A DNA stretch of 64,000 nt. It comes from Mucilaginibacter pallidiroseus. Its GTDB lineage: Bacteria; Bacteroidota; Bacteroidia; Sphingobacteriales; Sphingobacteriaceae. The stretch spans positions 868,001-932,000 of the forward strand of contig NZ_VOEJ01000001.1 of assembly GCF_007846085.1 (NCBI RefSeq), in the 5' to 3' direction. Below, piece after piece: positions 26,276 to 35,172 of this stretch. The first letter of the stretch is position 1; each line of letters begins with the position of its first letter. The notes under the pieces are model-generated. The model made no database searches, had not been told where the DNA came from, and worked only from the letters and a program-made list of their open reading frames with translations. The translations under genes were made by a program, and so were the position numbers.

Positions 26276-27289
26276 TTAAAGCGCTTTCAACACATCAATA
26301 GTATACTCTATCTGCTCTGGATGTACATCCAAATGCGTTACAAAACGAATGCGATGCTTATCGGTACTGCCTGCTTTAATGCCTTTATCAGCAAGTTTGG
26401 CTAATACAACATCGGCTGGTTCAATGGTATCAAATAAAACGATATTGGTCTCGACGGGGACAACTCCGCTTACCCAGCTTTGCTTGCCCAACTCATCGGC
26501 CAGGATGCCGGCGTGCGAATGATCGATCTTTAATCGCTCCACATGATGGTCTAAGGCATAAATTCCGGCTGCGGCTAAAAACCCTGCCTGCCTCATGCCA
26601 CCGCCCAACACTTTACGAATGCGGCGGGCGTATTTTATAGTTTCCTTATCGGCCAATAAAACCGAGCCTACGGGCGCGCCTAAACCTTTGGATAAGCAAA
26701 CAGAAACACCATTAAAATACTTACCGTAATCTACGGCGCTATCGCCGGTATGCGCCAGAGCGTTAAATACACGGGCACCGTCCAAGTGTAATTTCAAACC
26801 CCTATCAAGGCAAAGCTGCGCTATGGGTGCTATTTGATTAAGGGTATAGCAACTGCCGCCGCCTTTATTTACGGTATTCTCAAGCACCACCAGGCTGGTA
26901 TGTGGATAATGTATGTTTTCGGCATTAATCTCCGGTTCAATCATTTCAGCCGTTAATATCCCGCGGTAACCGTTGAGCAAACGTGTAGACACACCCGAGT
27001 TAAAAGCAATCCCACCACCCTCGTAACGGTAAACATGCGCGGTTTGGTCGGCAATCAGCTCATCAAGCGGTTGTGTAAAACATTTTATAGCTATTTGGTT
27101 AGTCATGGTTCCCGAAGGGCAATAGATGCCTGCTTCCATGCCAAACATGGCAGCGGCCTTTTCCTCGAGCGCGTTAACGGTTTCATCCTCACCAAACACA
27201 TCGTCCCCTACTTTAGCACTCCACATGGCCTCAAGCATGCCTGGTGTAGGCTTTGTCACAGTATCGCTACGCAAATCAACGGTTATCAT
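26276..27289 (-). CDS. ltaE: low-specificity L-threonine aldolase
   Basis: 337 residues. Fold-type I PLP enzyme: VDLRSDTVTKPTPGMLEAM at the N-terminus, GDDVFGEDETVNALE, the substrate/cofactor segment KLHLDGARVFNA and the PLP Lys in VCLSKGLGAPVGS. It cleaves threonine/allo-threonine to glycine and acetaldehyde. It stands 47 bp from a divergent secreted-protein gene. Confidence 0.95.
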   Translation of the reverse strand: MITVDLRSDTVTKPTPGMLEAMWSAKVGDDVFGEDETVNALEEKAAAMFGMEAGIYCPSGTMTNQIAIKCFTQPLDELIADQTAHVYRYEGGGIAFNSGVSTRLLNGYRGILTAEMIEPEINAENIHYPHTSLVVLENTVNKGGGSCYTLNQIAPIAQLCLDRGLKLHLDGARVFNALAHTGDSAVDYGKYFNGVSVCLSKGLGAPVGSVLLADKETIKYARRIRKVLGGGMRQAGFLAAAGIYALDHHVERLKIDHSHAGILADELGKQSWVSGVVPVETNIVLFDTIEPADVVLAKLADKGIKAGSTDKHRIRFVTHLDVHPEQIEYTIDVLKAL

Positions 27290-27336
27290 AAAACTTTTTA
27301 AAATGAGTTATATTAGCATTCAAATATCACATTCTT

Positions 27337-27972
27337 ATGCGTTTATTTTTGTTCGTATTATTTATTTTACTTTCCGGGACTGCTCTCTATGCGCAACCGT
27401 CTGGTTATAAGTGGGCTCCGGGCAAACTCTATCATACAAGCGGCGAGGTGTTTACAGGGGAGGTTGCATGGTCGCCAACTACGTCTGCCGAGCAAGATGG
27501 CGTTTACTTTCGCCGCTCTAACGATCTCGAACCAATTCCTGTAGCGGCTGATCGGTTATTATCTTTTACGATGGATGCCGATAGCTTTGTGGTTTCCCGC
27601 AATCAGGATTTGCAAAACGCTATACTATTAGTAGATGTTAACGGGCCGGTTAAAGTATATACCAGGCAAACCAAACGAAAAGGCTTACCCATGATGGTAA
27701 ATACCGGCGGCATGGCCGGTGCAGTGGGCGTTGGCATTGGCCTTGGCGGCCTAGTAGGCGGTGGCACAAAGCGTGTTTACTACTATGGTAACGACGCAAA
27801 TAACATAACCAAACTCAGCAAAAAGCAATTTATTGAGGTAATGAGTAACGCCATGGCCGACAAACCTAAGGTTGTAGACAAAATAAAAGACAAAACCTAT
27901 AAGTATGGCGACATGAAGGAGTTGTTAGAGTTTTACCGCACCGGACAACAGCCTAAACAGGTCGGTTATTAA
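27337..27972 (+). CDS. secreted glycine-rich hypothetical protein, tandem paralogue A
   Basis: 211 residues with a signal peptide (about 1-19, ending LYAQ). A beta-rich N-terminal half (PGKLYHTSGEVFTGEVAW, LLSFTMDADSFVVSRN) is followed by a Gly/Val stretch (about 125-145: GGMAGAVGVGIGLGG) and a C-terminal helical segment (KKQFIEVMSNAMADKPKVVD). The next gene has the same order of parts. The Gly stretch may be membrane-associating or flexible. No known family recognised. Confidence 0.75.
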   Translation: MRLFLFVLFILLSGTALYAQPSGYKWAPGKLYHTSGEVFTGEVAWSPTTSAEQDGVYFRRSNDLEPIPVAADRLLSFTMDADSFVVSRNQDLQNAILLVDVNGPVKVYTRQTKRKGLPMMVNTGGMAGAVGVGIGLGGLVGGGTKRVYYYGNDANNITKLSKKQFIEVMSNAMADKPKVVDKIKDKTYKYGDMKELLEFYRTGQQPKQVGY

Positions 27973-27983
27973 TTACTATTGAT

Positions 27984-28700
27984 ATGATATTTAAAAAAAC
28001 GGTTTTTATTATAACCGCACTGCTATTGTTTAGCGTACATAATCTTTTTGCACAAAAGTGGCTACCGGGTTTTTTTATTGACAAGCGAGGTGCTAAAGAA
28101 ACCGGTTTTATAAGGCCCGGCCCTGGCGGCAACGGACCGATTCCTAATGAAGGTTATATTGAGTTTAAAGAATTTGAAAAGGCCGACCCTACGGTACTTA
28201 GCACCAGCGACCTGCAATGCTTTGTTGCCGGGCAGGATAGCTTTGTTGTGGCACATGCACCGGGTAACGAAACGTGGTCAAAAAAAGAATTTGATTTTGT
28301 ACGAGTGGCTGTTAGCGGCGAAACAAATATTTACGCAACCCGCGGTGCCGATGGCCGTGGCAGCTCGGGTCGCAGGCGGGGTGTGAGCGTGTCGCCGGCT
28401 GTTGGCGTAGGTTTGGGCAGTGGCGGCTACGGCAGCGGCGTAGGCGGTGGTGTAGGTATAGCTATAGGCGGTGGCGGATTTGGCGGCGGTGGCAGTAAAA
28501 AAATGAGTTATTACTATGGTGCCAATACGGCGACCATGCAGCACGTAACCGATAAAAACTTCATTGATGTGATGAGTGATGTTATGGGCGATGAGCCCGA
28601 AGTGGTTGATCAGATACGCGCAGGTAAATACCACCTGGATAGTATGGAAAAACTGATTGAATACTTTAAAAAAGTACAATTTAAAAACTACCGTAACTAG
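27984..28700 (+). CDS. secreted glycine-rich hypothetical protein, tandem paralogue B
   Basis: 238 residues with a signal peptide (ending LFAQ). The architecture matches paralogue A: PGFFIDKRGAKETGFIRPG, a strand LQCFVAGQDSFVVAHA, a longer Gly-rich block (GSGGYGSGVGGGVGIAIGGG) and the C-terminal DKNFIDVMSDVMGDEPEVVD. It starts 11 bp after A, so the two form an operon. Its stop shares CTAG with the stop of the converging transglutaminase-like gene. Confidence 0.75.
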   Translation: MIFKKTVFIITALLLFSVHNLFAQKWLPGFFIDKRGAKETGFIRPGPGGNGPIPNEGYIEFKEFEKADPTVLSTSDLQCFVAGQDSFVVAHAPGNETWSKKEFDFVRVAVSGETNIYATRGADGRGSSGRRRGVSVSPAVGVGLGSGGYGSGVGGGVGIAIGGGGFGGGGSKKMSYYYGANTATMQHVTDKNFIDVMSDVMGDEPEVVDQIRAGKYHLDSMEKLIEYFKKVQFKNYRN

Positions 28701-29896
28701 TGCCTGGCAGACGGTTCATAATGATAAACAATATCAAAAGGTTTGTTTTTTAACCTGCTGGATAGCTGCCCAATCTTTAAATCTTCATTTTGTGGCGTAG
28801 GTTCACACAAGGAGTAGTATTTGCCCTTGTATAAAATAGGCTGTCCAACAGGTTTGTCAAAGCTTACCGCCATTGTAATGTGCGTTGGGTATAGCAAGGC
28901 TATCATAGGCAGGTTGTAAATTTCCTTTACCAGGTAGTAAAACAATGCGGCCCTGTCATCACAGTCGCTGTAGTTCGACAATAGCGTCTCCTCTGGCGAC
29001 AGGCGTTTTTCACGGCCAAAATTTTCCTCATCATTTTCGTAAAGGAAAGCGTAGCGGGTAAAGCGCATCAAATAGTCTACTCCTTTTTGCTCATTCATTC
29101 CCGCAACGTTCTTTTTAAGCAGCGGTATCAATGAAGCATATGCCTCGTTGCTCATGGGGATGTTAAAATAACTATCAAAGCTTACACCCGGGTAATTGGC
29201 AAATGCTGCCTGCCTTTGGCTGTTAAGTTTTATACTGAAATGGTACTTCTTATGACCATACATAAAACTTAGCGTTTTTTCAAAATCATCTTCAGGTTTA
29301 AAGTCAGGCATCATGGTAACCCGGTATGAGAATGGTTTAACAGCGCCTGCAATTTTTAGCAATACCGGTTTTGGTGGGTTGCTGTTTAAATCAGCTTTAG
29401 CATAATCATGGTAGTTTAAGCAAGTGAATTTTTTATCATCGACCATAAAATATGGGATGTCATTAATTTCCTCGTCGTTATAAATGTAAAGGATTATCTT
29501 AATATTGGCCAGTGCCAGCCTTACATCAAAGCCGGATTGCGCCATAATAAACCACTTATAAAAAGTGTAACGTGCGTAGTTGTCGTCTTTGGGTGCAATT
29601 TGCTCGGCCACGCGCCTTACCAACTGGTAATAAAGCCAATCGTTCAAATTGAGTCTTTCCCGGTAAGCTGATAGCGAATCAATCAATGGACGGAAATTGC
29701 TCTTACTTACTACATGCAATGCAGATGCTAACTCGCTGCTTTTGGGTTGTTGTACTAAATCAGTCAAGACACTTTGGTCAACACTCACAGTAAAAGGCGT
29801 CTTGTAAAAATCAACACGTATAGTTTTACCCTGCCCAAAACATGTAAGTTGGGCGAGTAACATAAAAAGAAAAATAAGGCCGGGAAGCCTTCTCAT
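28697..29896 (-). CDS. secreted transglutaminase-like protein
   Basis: 399 residues with a signal peptide (about 1-22). The C-terminal part has a transglutaminase/papain-fold pattern: LLSNYSDCDDRAALFYYLV (Cys312), LYPTHITMAVSF (His339) and a candidate acid in FDKPV (Asp346). Known transglutaminase-like domains in bacteria act as proteases, amidases or cross-linkers. The N-terminal ~280 residues show no recognisable domain. Placement in the family rests on the Cys/His spacing alone. Confidence 0.68.
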   Translation of the reverse strand: MRRLPGLIFLFMLLAQLTCFGQGKTIRVDFYKTPFTVSVDQSVLTDLVQQPKSSELASALHVVSKSNFRPLIDSLSAYRERLNLNDWLYYQLVRRVAEQIAPKDDNYARYTFYKWFIMAQSGFDVRLALANIKIILYIYNDEEINDIPYFMVDDKKFTCLNYHDYAKADLNSNPPKPVLLKIAGAVKPFSYRVTMMPDFKPEDDFEKTLSFMYGHKKYHFSIKLNSQRQAAFANYPGVSFDSYFNIPMSNEAYASLIPLLKKNVAGMNEQKGVDYLMRFTRYAFLYENDEENFGREKRLSPEETLLSNYSDCDDRAALFYYLVKEIYNLPMIALLYPTHITMAVSFDKPVGQPILYKGKYYSLCEPTPQNEDLKIGQLSSRLKNKPFDIVYHYEPSARH

Positions 29897-30284
29897 ACGC
29901 TTACAATTGTTAATATTAAATATACATCTAATTAACCATTTAATAACGTAAAATTTATGAATTAATTTCCTCAGCCACCACTTAATTTCGCAAGCGCCTT
30001 AGCAATGTCATAGGATTGTCAAGACGTTAGGTATAAGAAATTTCTTACGTCGGCACACTTTTATAAACTATTATTTAAATGTGTATAAAGTACACACTGA
30101 TATCCTTGTTTGCGTTCCCCAAACGCCGATCGGCACAACCAACCTATTTCGTTTTAATAAATAAGATATTTCGTTTTATTTTAATAGCAAGATTTGAACA
30201 AAAAACTAGCGAAGTCTACAGTTAAATCATTTACGTAACTACGCTAAATATCTTCAAACAGGCGTATGCCTCAATAAAAACTCA
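29897..30284. other. 388-bp intergenic region without a gene
   Basis: AT-rich space between two divergent genes. I see no open frame worth calling. It contains a direct repeat TATTTCGTTTTA (30145-30156 and 30167-30178, 22 bp apart), a GTGTA-N5-TACAC dyad near 30093 and AGGC-gtat-GCCT close to the ankyrin gene start. These may be regulatory. Confidence 0.5.
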
Positions 30285-30839
30285 ATGAAAAAAGTAATTT
30301 TGCTAAGTGCTATGTTTTTTATGTGCCTGGCTGCAGGCGCTCAAAATTTGTTTACAGCAATACAGGAAAATGATGCCCTGGCTGTAAAGTACCTACTAAA
30401 TAAAGGTGCAAACATTAACGCTCAGGATGCTGACGGTCGCACACCACTTATAATTGCTGCAAGCAACGGACAAGAAAGAATTGCGCGCCTGTTGCTTTGC
30501 TGCAGCAACCCTGATGTTGATGTTAAAGATAACAATGGCAATACTGCGTTGATGCTTGCCTGCCAAAATAATCGTGTAAACGAAATGTATCTGGTGGCTA
30601 CGCATTTCCCGGATGTGAACCTCCGTAACAAAAATGGCCGTACTGCTTTGATGATTGCTACAGAAGCCAACAATATTGAAGCGGTTAAGTACCTTATGGC
30701 ACATAACGCGAATGCATCTGCTAAGGACAAACAAAAGCTTACAGCAATGGACTACGCTAAGAAGACCAATAACGCCCAAATTATTGATCTGTTGAATGGC
30801 TCAGCTTCTGCTGCCAACAACACAAGCGTCGGCCGATAA
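30285..30839 (+). CDS. secreted ankyrin-repeat protein
   Basis: 184 residues with a signal peptide (about 1-19, ending AGAQN). Four to five ankyrin repeats follow: LFTAIQENDALAVKYLLNKG, DGRTPLIIAASNGQERIARL, NGNTALMLACQNNRVNEMYL, NGRTALMIATEANNIEAVKYL and LTAMDYAKKTNNAQIIDLL. A periplasmic protein-binding module is inferred. Similar proteins sit next to catalase in some proteobacteria, but nothing comparable is adjacent here. A strong terminator follows. Confidence 0.88.
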   Translation: MKKVILLSAMFFMCLAAGAQNLFTAIQENDALAVKYLLNKGANINAQDADGRTPLIIAASNGQERIARLLLCCSNPDVDVKDNNGNTALMLACQNNRVNEMYLVATHFPDVNLRNKNGRTALMIATEANNIEAVKYLMAHNANASAKDKQKLTAMDYAKKTNNAQIIDLLNGSASAANNTSVGR

Positions 30840-30899
30840 CATTTTCGCTTGCATAGGCGATGCTATCGTGTAAGCCGAGACAAAATATATGTAGATATG

Positions 30900-30932
30900 A
30901 AAAGGTCAGCATGGTAAGCATGCTGACCTTTT
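30900..30932 (+). terminator. terminator after the ankyrin gene
   Basis: Perfect 14-bp stem (AAAAGGTCAGCATG and complement) with a GTAAG loop, ending in a T-run. Confidence 0.88.
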
Positions 30933-31064
30933 TTAGTTTATTAAATTTCGATCTGATTGCAAAGCTGCTCGCAAATTAAACTTGAATTATATCGGAGCTA
31001 ATTTTACGAGAAGGTTTTAAAACTTTTAGCGCTGAACAATGTCATTAGGTAATACCTGATACTA

Positions 31065-32123
31065 ATGGCCTTAAAACCTCACCCGCCCGAAGAAAAACAT
31101 TTAACTTATACCGAAAAGGTATGGCAAACGGTAGCTATCGTAGCTTTATTAGTTGTAGCTATCCTGATCATCCGTGTAGCATTTAATGTGTTACTGATGG
31201 TGCTGGCTGGTACTTTGATATCCGTTTATTTTCACGGTTTGGGTGATATGATACAGCGCCGCACCAAATGGAGCCGCAAGGTTAGCATGTTTCTATCAGT
31301 AGCTGGCTCATTCCTGATTATTGCGGTACTTTTTTGGTTCATGGGTACCAAAATACAAGGCCAGATAGAAACCCTGAGTGATACTTTACCCCAAACGGTC
31401 AATAACGCCAAAGCTAAGCTGGGCGAAACATCGCTGGGCCGAAAAATTCTGGAATATTACAATGAGAAGAACTCAAGCACACTGTTTGACACCGCCAGGA
31501 AGTTTTTTAGCACCAGCTTTGGCGTGTTGGGTAACTTATATATAATCATGTTCCTGGCTATATTCTTTACAGTTCAGCCAAGCCTATACAAAGATGGCAT
31601 CATCAAATTAATGCCTCGAAGCAAACGCGAATTAGCAAGTTGCGTGGTCGACCGTGTTAGCCTCGCCCTTAAAGGCTGGCTCAAGGGCATGATGCTATCA
31701 ATGGTGCTAATATTTATTATAGTTGGCACCGGGCTTACTATAATGGGCATACCGGTAGCTTTGGTGCTTGCGCTCATTACAGGAATATTAAAGCTTATCC
31801 CTAACTTCGGTTCACTGGCGGCAATGATTCCCGGTGTTTTGCTTGCGCTTACTATGAGTGTAAATAAAGCCATCGCCGCCACCTTGTTATACGTAATTTC
31901 TCAGACTATTGTGAGTAACATAGTAACGCCGTTAATTCAAAAAAAGATGATAAATACGCCCCCTGCCCTTACCATAATTGCGCAGGTAATAATGGGTGGT
32001 TTGTGCGGCGCATTAGGGGTCATACTTGCGGTGCCCTTGCTGGCTATAATTATAATACTGGTTGATGAGCTTTATATTAAACCAATTGCAAACAAACAGG
32101 AAATTATTTCTAAAGATTTGTAA
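31065..32123 (+). CDS. AI-2E family transporter (PF01594-type permease)
   Basis: 352 residues with seven to eight hydrophobic helices: VAIVALLVVAILIIRVAFNV, VSMFLSVAGSFLIIAVLFWF, a long periplasmic or amphipathic region (about 100-145), LYIIMFLAIFFTV, GMMLSMVLIFIIVGTGLTIM and the conserved LIPNFGSLAAMIPGVLLAL. The family was named for an AI-2 exporter (TqsA), but members also act as Na+/H+ or other exporters, so the substrate is open. Inner membrane. Confidence 0.9.
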   Translation: MALKPHPPEEKHLTYTEKVWQTVAIVALLVVAILIIRVAFNVLLMVLAGTLISVYFHGLGDMIQRRTKWSRKVSMFLSVAGSFLIIAVLFWFMGTKIQGQIETLSDTLPQTVNNAKAKLGETSLGRKILEYYNEKNSSTLFDTARKFFSTSFGVLGNLYIIMFLAIFFTVQPSLYKDGIIKLMPRSKRELASCVVDRVSLALKGWLKGMMLSMVLIFIIVGTGLTIMGIPVALVLALITGILKLIPNFGSLAAMIPGVLLALTMSVNKAIAATLLYVISQTIVSNIVTPLIQKKMINTPPALTIIAQVIMGGLCGALGVILAVPLLAIIIILVDELYIKPIANKQEIISKDL

Positions 32124-32148
32124 TTAGGGCATAAATTGAACTAAAGGG

Positions 32149-32285
32149 ATGCTGAAACAGGTTAAGCATGAACAGAAACGTGACCTAAGTTGATCCTGTT
32201 GAAGACATCTGTAGCGGCGAGTATTTCGACGGGTTCAGCATGACACTTTTATCGAGTCAGTCTGGGCATGTCTAAGACCTAACAA
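32149..32285. repeat. interspersed repeat block, TTCGAC...CATGA family copy A
   Basis: The space after the permease contains ATGCTGAA and its complement TTCAGCAT about 85 bases apart, and a 31-base core at 32213-32243 (starts AGCGGCGA, contains TTTCGAC, ends CATGA). The core matches 55055-55085 with five differences. A further stretch at about 32252-32275 resembles the sequence left of that second copy. Confidence 0.6.
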
Positions 32286-32318
32286 AGTAGTAAGAATTTA
32301 CAAACTTATTAATAAAGC

Positions 32319-32346
32319 AAAAGGCCTGTCAACCGACAAGCCTTTT
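32319..32346. terminator. bidirectional terminator between permease and icd
   Basis: AAAAGGCCTGTC/GACAAGCCTTTT stem with two mismatches around AACC. T-runs occur on both strands, and it lies between converging genes. Confidence 0.65.
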
Positions 32347-32383
32347 TACTTTTAACTTTATACTTTCGACTTTAAACTTTTGC
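32342..32383. repeat. ACTTTT-word low-complexity repeat
   Basis: TTTTTACTTTTAACTT at 32343-32358 recurs exactly at 61574-61589. ACTTTCGACTTTA at 32362-32374 recurs on the other strand at 48867-48879. Each copy sits directly beside a gene end or start. Confidence 0.5.
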
Positions 32384-33841
32384 TTATTGTCCTTGAGCAA
32401 GCGTATAGCCAATTTTGCCGTCGAATTTCATCAGGAATTCAACAGAGCATACTTTTATATCGTCAGAAATGTCGGCTGCTATCTGAAAGGCTTCTTTCTG
32501 GCTTATCTCTCCGCCATCAGTTTTTTCAACACGAATACGGTATTCATTCACAAGCTCGGTAAATATGGAACCTGTTGGCCAAACTTGCGTGCCACGGTTT
32601 GATATCATTACCAGCTTAACTTTATCATTAAGTTTCTTTTGCGCAATTTCAGCAATCTCAGTAGGTTGCAGGTCCGATTCTACAAAGATATCAGCACCAA
32701 CAAGCTCTTCAACAACTGCAGTGTTGGTTGCCGTGATTTTATTTACAGCGGGGCGGTCGTGCTTAATCTCAACTGCAACATCAGGCTGTGCTACAACAGC
32801 GCCCTGGGCAGGCACCTGGCCAAGGTTACTAATTATAGTGTCAGCAAAGGCTTCGGTATTTACAGATGCTGTAGCTTTATCGCCAAAATCTCCTGTATGG
32901 ATACCTTGCTCTAATGTATAAAGCAACGCGTTTTCAATGTTAGCGGCAGCGGTAGTTAAACCTAAATAACGCAACATCAAAATACCTGATAGTAACAAAG
33001 CGGTAGGGTTGGCAATACCACGGCCAGCTATATCCGGTGCGGTACCGTGTACGGCTTCAAAAATTGAAATATTATCGCCAATATTTGCCGACGGTGCAAA
33101 ACCAAGACCGCCTACAAGACCGGCACAAAGGTCAGACACGATATCGCCCTGTAGGTTGGTAAGTACAATTGCCTGGAAGGTTTCCGGGCGCGATACCAGC
33201 TTCATACACAGGTCGTCAACAATAATGTCGCTCGATTCTATCTCAGGGTAGTCTTTTGCTATCTCGTAAAAAGTTTCCAGGAACAAACCATCGGTAAGTT
33301 TCATGATATTAGCCTTGTGCCCGCAAGCCAATTTAGTATAGCCTTTACGCTTGGCCATTTCAAACGCGTAACGAATAACTTGTGCAGATCCGGCACGGGT
33401 TATAATACGACGGCCAACGGCTACGTCATTGGTAAGCAAGTGTTCGATGCCTCCGTAAGTATCCTCTATATTTTCGCGAATAATGGTCAGGTTAATTGGG
33501 ATGCCTGCTTTTGAAAAAACAGTATCAACACCATTCAACGACCTAAAGTCCCGCTGATTAGCGTAGGTGTTCCAAACTTTACGCGCCGTAACATTTATAC
33601 TTTTTACGCCCTTGCCTTTTGGGGTTTCCATAGGTCCTTTAAACAACAATCCCAAACGCTCAATGGTTTCTTTTGCTGCCGCAGTCATACCGGTTGAGTG
33701 GCCTGCATCAAAATAAGACTTGCCCATCTCTACATACTCATAACCGAGTTGTACGTTGGCTGCTTCGAAAATACGGAGAACGGAGGCCATAATTTCCGGG
33801 CCTATACCGTCGCCTTTTGCTACTGCTATTGTGGTTTTCAT
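32384..33841 (-). CDS. icd: NADP-dependent isocitrate dehydrogenase
   Basis: 485 residues, of the longer (Thermus-like) type with a C-terminal domain beyond the usual ~330-residue core. Core motifs: VAKGDGIGPEIM, NLTIIRENIEDTYGG, ITRAGSAQVIRYAFEMA, CGHKANIMKLTDGLF, DIIVDDLCMKLV, LTNLQGDIVSDLCAGLVGGLG and EAVHGTAPDIAGRGIANPTA. The C-terminal ~150 residues (after about 335) include a GADIFVESDLQPTEIAEIA segment typical of this subtype. It oxidatively decarboxylates isocitrate to 2-oxoglutarate in the TCA cycle. Promoter box TACCTTTG at 33871-33878. Confidence 0.95.
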   Translation of the reverse strand: MKTTIAVAKGDGIGPEIMASVLRIFEAANVQLGYEYVEMGKSYFDAGHSTGMTAAAKETIERLGLLFKGPMETPKGKGVKSINVTARKVWNTYANQRDFRSLNGVDTVFSKAGIPINLTIIRENIEDTYGGIEHLLTNDVAVGRRIITRAGSAQVIRYAFEMAKRKGYTKLACGHKANIMKLTDGLFLETFYEIAKDYPEIESSDIIVDDLCMKLVSRPETFQAIVLTNLQGDIVSDLCAGLVGGLGFAPSANIGDNISIFEAVHGTAPDIAGRGIANPTALLLSGILMLRYLGLTTAAANIENALLYTLEQGIHTGDFGDKATASVNTEAFADTIISNLGQVPAQGAVVAQPDVAVEIKHDRPAVNKITATNTAVVEELVGADIFVESDLQPTEIAEIAQKKLNDKVKLVMISNRGTQVWPTGSIFTELVNEYRIRVEKTDGGEISQKEAFQIAADISDDIKVCSVEFLMKFDGKIGYTLAQGQ

Positions 33842-33870
33842 TAGATGATAGTATGGTGTGAAAAACAGCG

Positions 33871-33878
33871 CAAAGGTA
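33871..33878 (-). promoter_or_regulatory. -7 box TACCTTTG for icd
   Basis: A TAnnTTTG match on the minus strand, 29 bases upstream of the icd ATG. Confidence 0.5.
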
Positions 33879-34005
33879 GGTTTTTCGGCCGGTTTTTCCT
33901 ATGTTAGCATAGCATTATTTATGCGCTTTTTCACACTATTAGGCACGTTATTTTGCCTGAAATGCCCTAAGTAAATTACGTTTACCGCTATTTAAAAGAT
34001 TTAGG

Positions 34006-34013
34006 TAAATTTG
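34006..34013 (+). promoter_or_regulatory. -7 box TAAATTTG, 8 bases before the purK start
   Basis: TAAATTTG-CCCTCTAC-ATG. A start site about 6-8 bases beyond the box would coincide with the A of the start codon. Confidence 0.5.
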
Positions 34014-34021
34014 CCCTCTAC

Positions 34022-35161
34022 ATGAAAGCATTTTACGGCGACCTCAGATTAGGAATATTAGGCGGCGGCCAGTTGGGCCGTATGCTGATACAGCAAGCTA
34101 TAAATTACAACGTAACGGTTAAAATTTTAGACCCCGACCGCGAAGCACCCTGTCGCAAGCTATGCAATGAGTTTGTTGTAGGGTCATTAAGCGACTATGA
34201 AACGGTTTACAATTTTGGTAAAAAGGTCGATCTGCTTACCATCGAGATTGAAAAGGTTAACGTAGATGCCTTGGAGCAACTTGAAAAAGAAGGCGTTGTG
34301 GTATACCCCCAGTCGCGCATTATACGTTTAATACAGGATAAAGGCCTGCAAAAGCAATTCTTTAAAGAAAACGATATTCCTACAGCCGATTTTCAGATCA
34401 TCTCTTCAACACAGCAATTAAAGGAAAATATATTCCCGTTCCCTTACATTCAAAAATTACGCAGGGATGGTTATGATGGCAAAGGCGTTTACAAAGTAGT
34501 TGATGAAACTTACTTGCCCAACGCTTTTACAGAACCAAGCATTGTAGAACGTTTAATTGATTTCGAGAAAGAGATTGCTGTAATTGTAGCACGAAATGAG
34601 AACGGCGAGGTTAAAACTTTTCCGATGGTGGAAATGGAATTTAATCCCGAAGCCAATCTCGTTGAATTTTTAATATCGCCATCTACCCTACCGTTTGAGG
34701 TGCAAATGGAAGCCGAAAACATTGCCAAACGCATTGCCGAAACACTAAACATTGTGGGCCTGCTTGCTGTAGAGATGTTTTTAGATAAAAGCGGTAAAAT
34801 ATTGGTAAATGAACTTGCCCCCCGCCCACACAACAGCGGCCACCAAACTATTGAAGGTAATGTGGTATCGCAATTTGAGCAGCATCTGCGTGCAATTTTC
34901 AACCAGCCGCTTGGCGATACTTCATCATTAAGCAACGCCATCATGATAAATATCTTGGGAGAAGCCAACCATGAAGGCCCCGCAGTTTATCAGGGTATTG
35001 AAAAGGTGTTGAAATGTGCAGGTGTTTATGTACATCTTTACGGCAAAGCATTAACCAAGCCATTCCGCAAAATGGGCCATGTTACCATTGTAGACAATGA
35101 TCGCGAAAAAGCGATTGAAAAAGCAAGGTATGTTCAGCAGACACTGAAAGTAGTAAGTTAG
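34022..35161 (+). CDS. purK: N5-carboxyaminoimidazole ribonucleotide synthase
   Basis: 379 residues. ATP-grasp enzyme: LGILGGGQLGRMLIQQA at the N-terminus, DPDREAPCRKL, FIQKLRRDGYDGKGVYKV-type ATP-binding loop, FEKEIAVIVARN, LLAVEMFLDKSGKILVNELAPRPHNSGHQTIE and MINILGE. It carboxylates AIR to N5-CAIR with ATP and bicarbonate in purine synthesis. It pairs with purE downstream, from which it is separated by an interspersed inverted repeat rather than by tight coupling. Confidence 0.96.
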   Translation: MKAFYGDLRLGILGGGQLGRMLIQQAINYNVTVKILDPDREAPCRKLCNEFVVGSLSDYETVYNFGKKVDLLTIEIEKVNVDALEQLEKEGVVVYPQSRIIRLIQDKGLQKQFFKENDIPTADFQIISSTQQLKENIFPFPYIQKLRRDGYDGKGVYKVVDETYLPNAFTEPSIVERLIDFEKEIAVIVARNENGEVKTFPMVEMEFNPEANLVEFLISPSTLPFEVQMEAENIAKRIAETLNIVGLLAVEMFLDKSGKILVNELAPRPHNSGHQTIEGNVVSQFEQHLRAIFNQPLGDTSSLSNAIMINILGEANHEGPAVYQGIEKVLKCAGVYVHLYGKALTKPFRKMGHVTIVDNDREKAIEKARYVQQTLKVVS

Positions 35162-35172
35162 AATAATAAAAC

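Noticed and set aside
34510..34968. 152-residue open frame opposite purK
   Set aside because: purK motifs are complete on the plus strand; the frame is a shadow.
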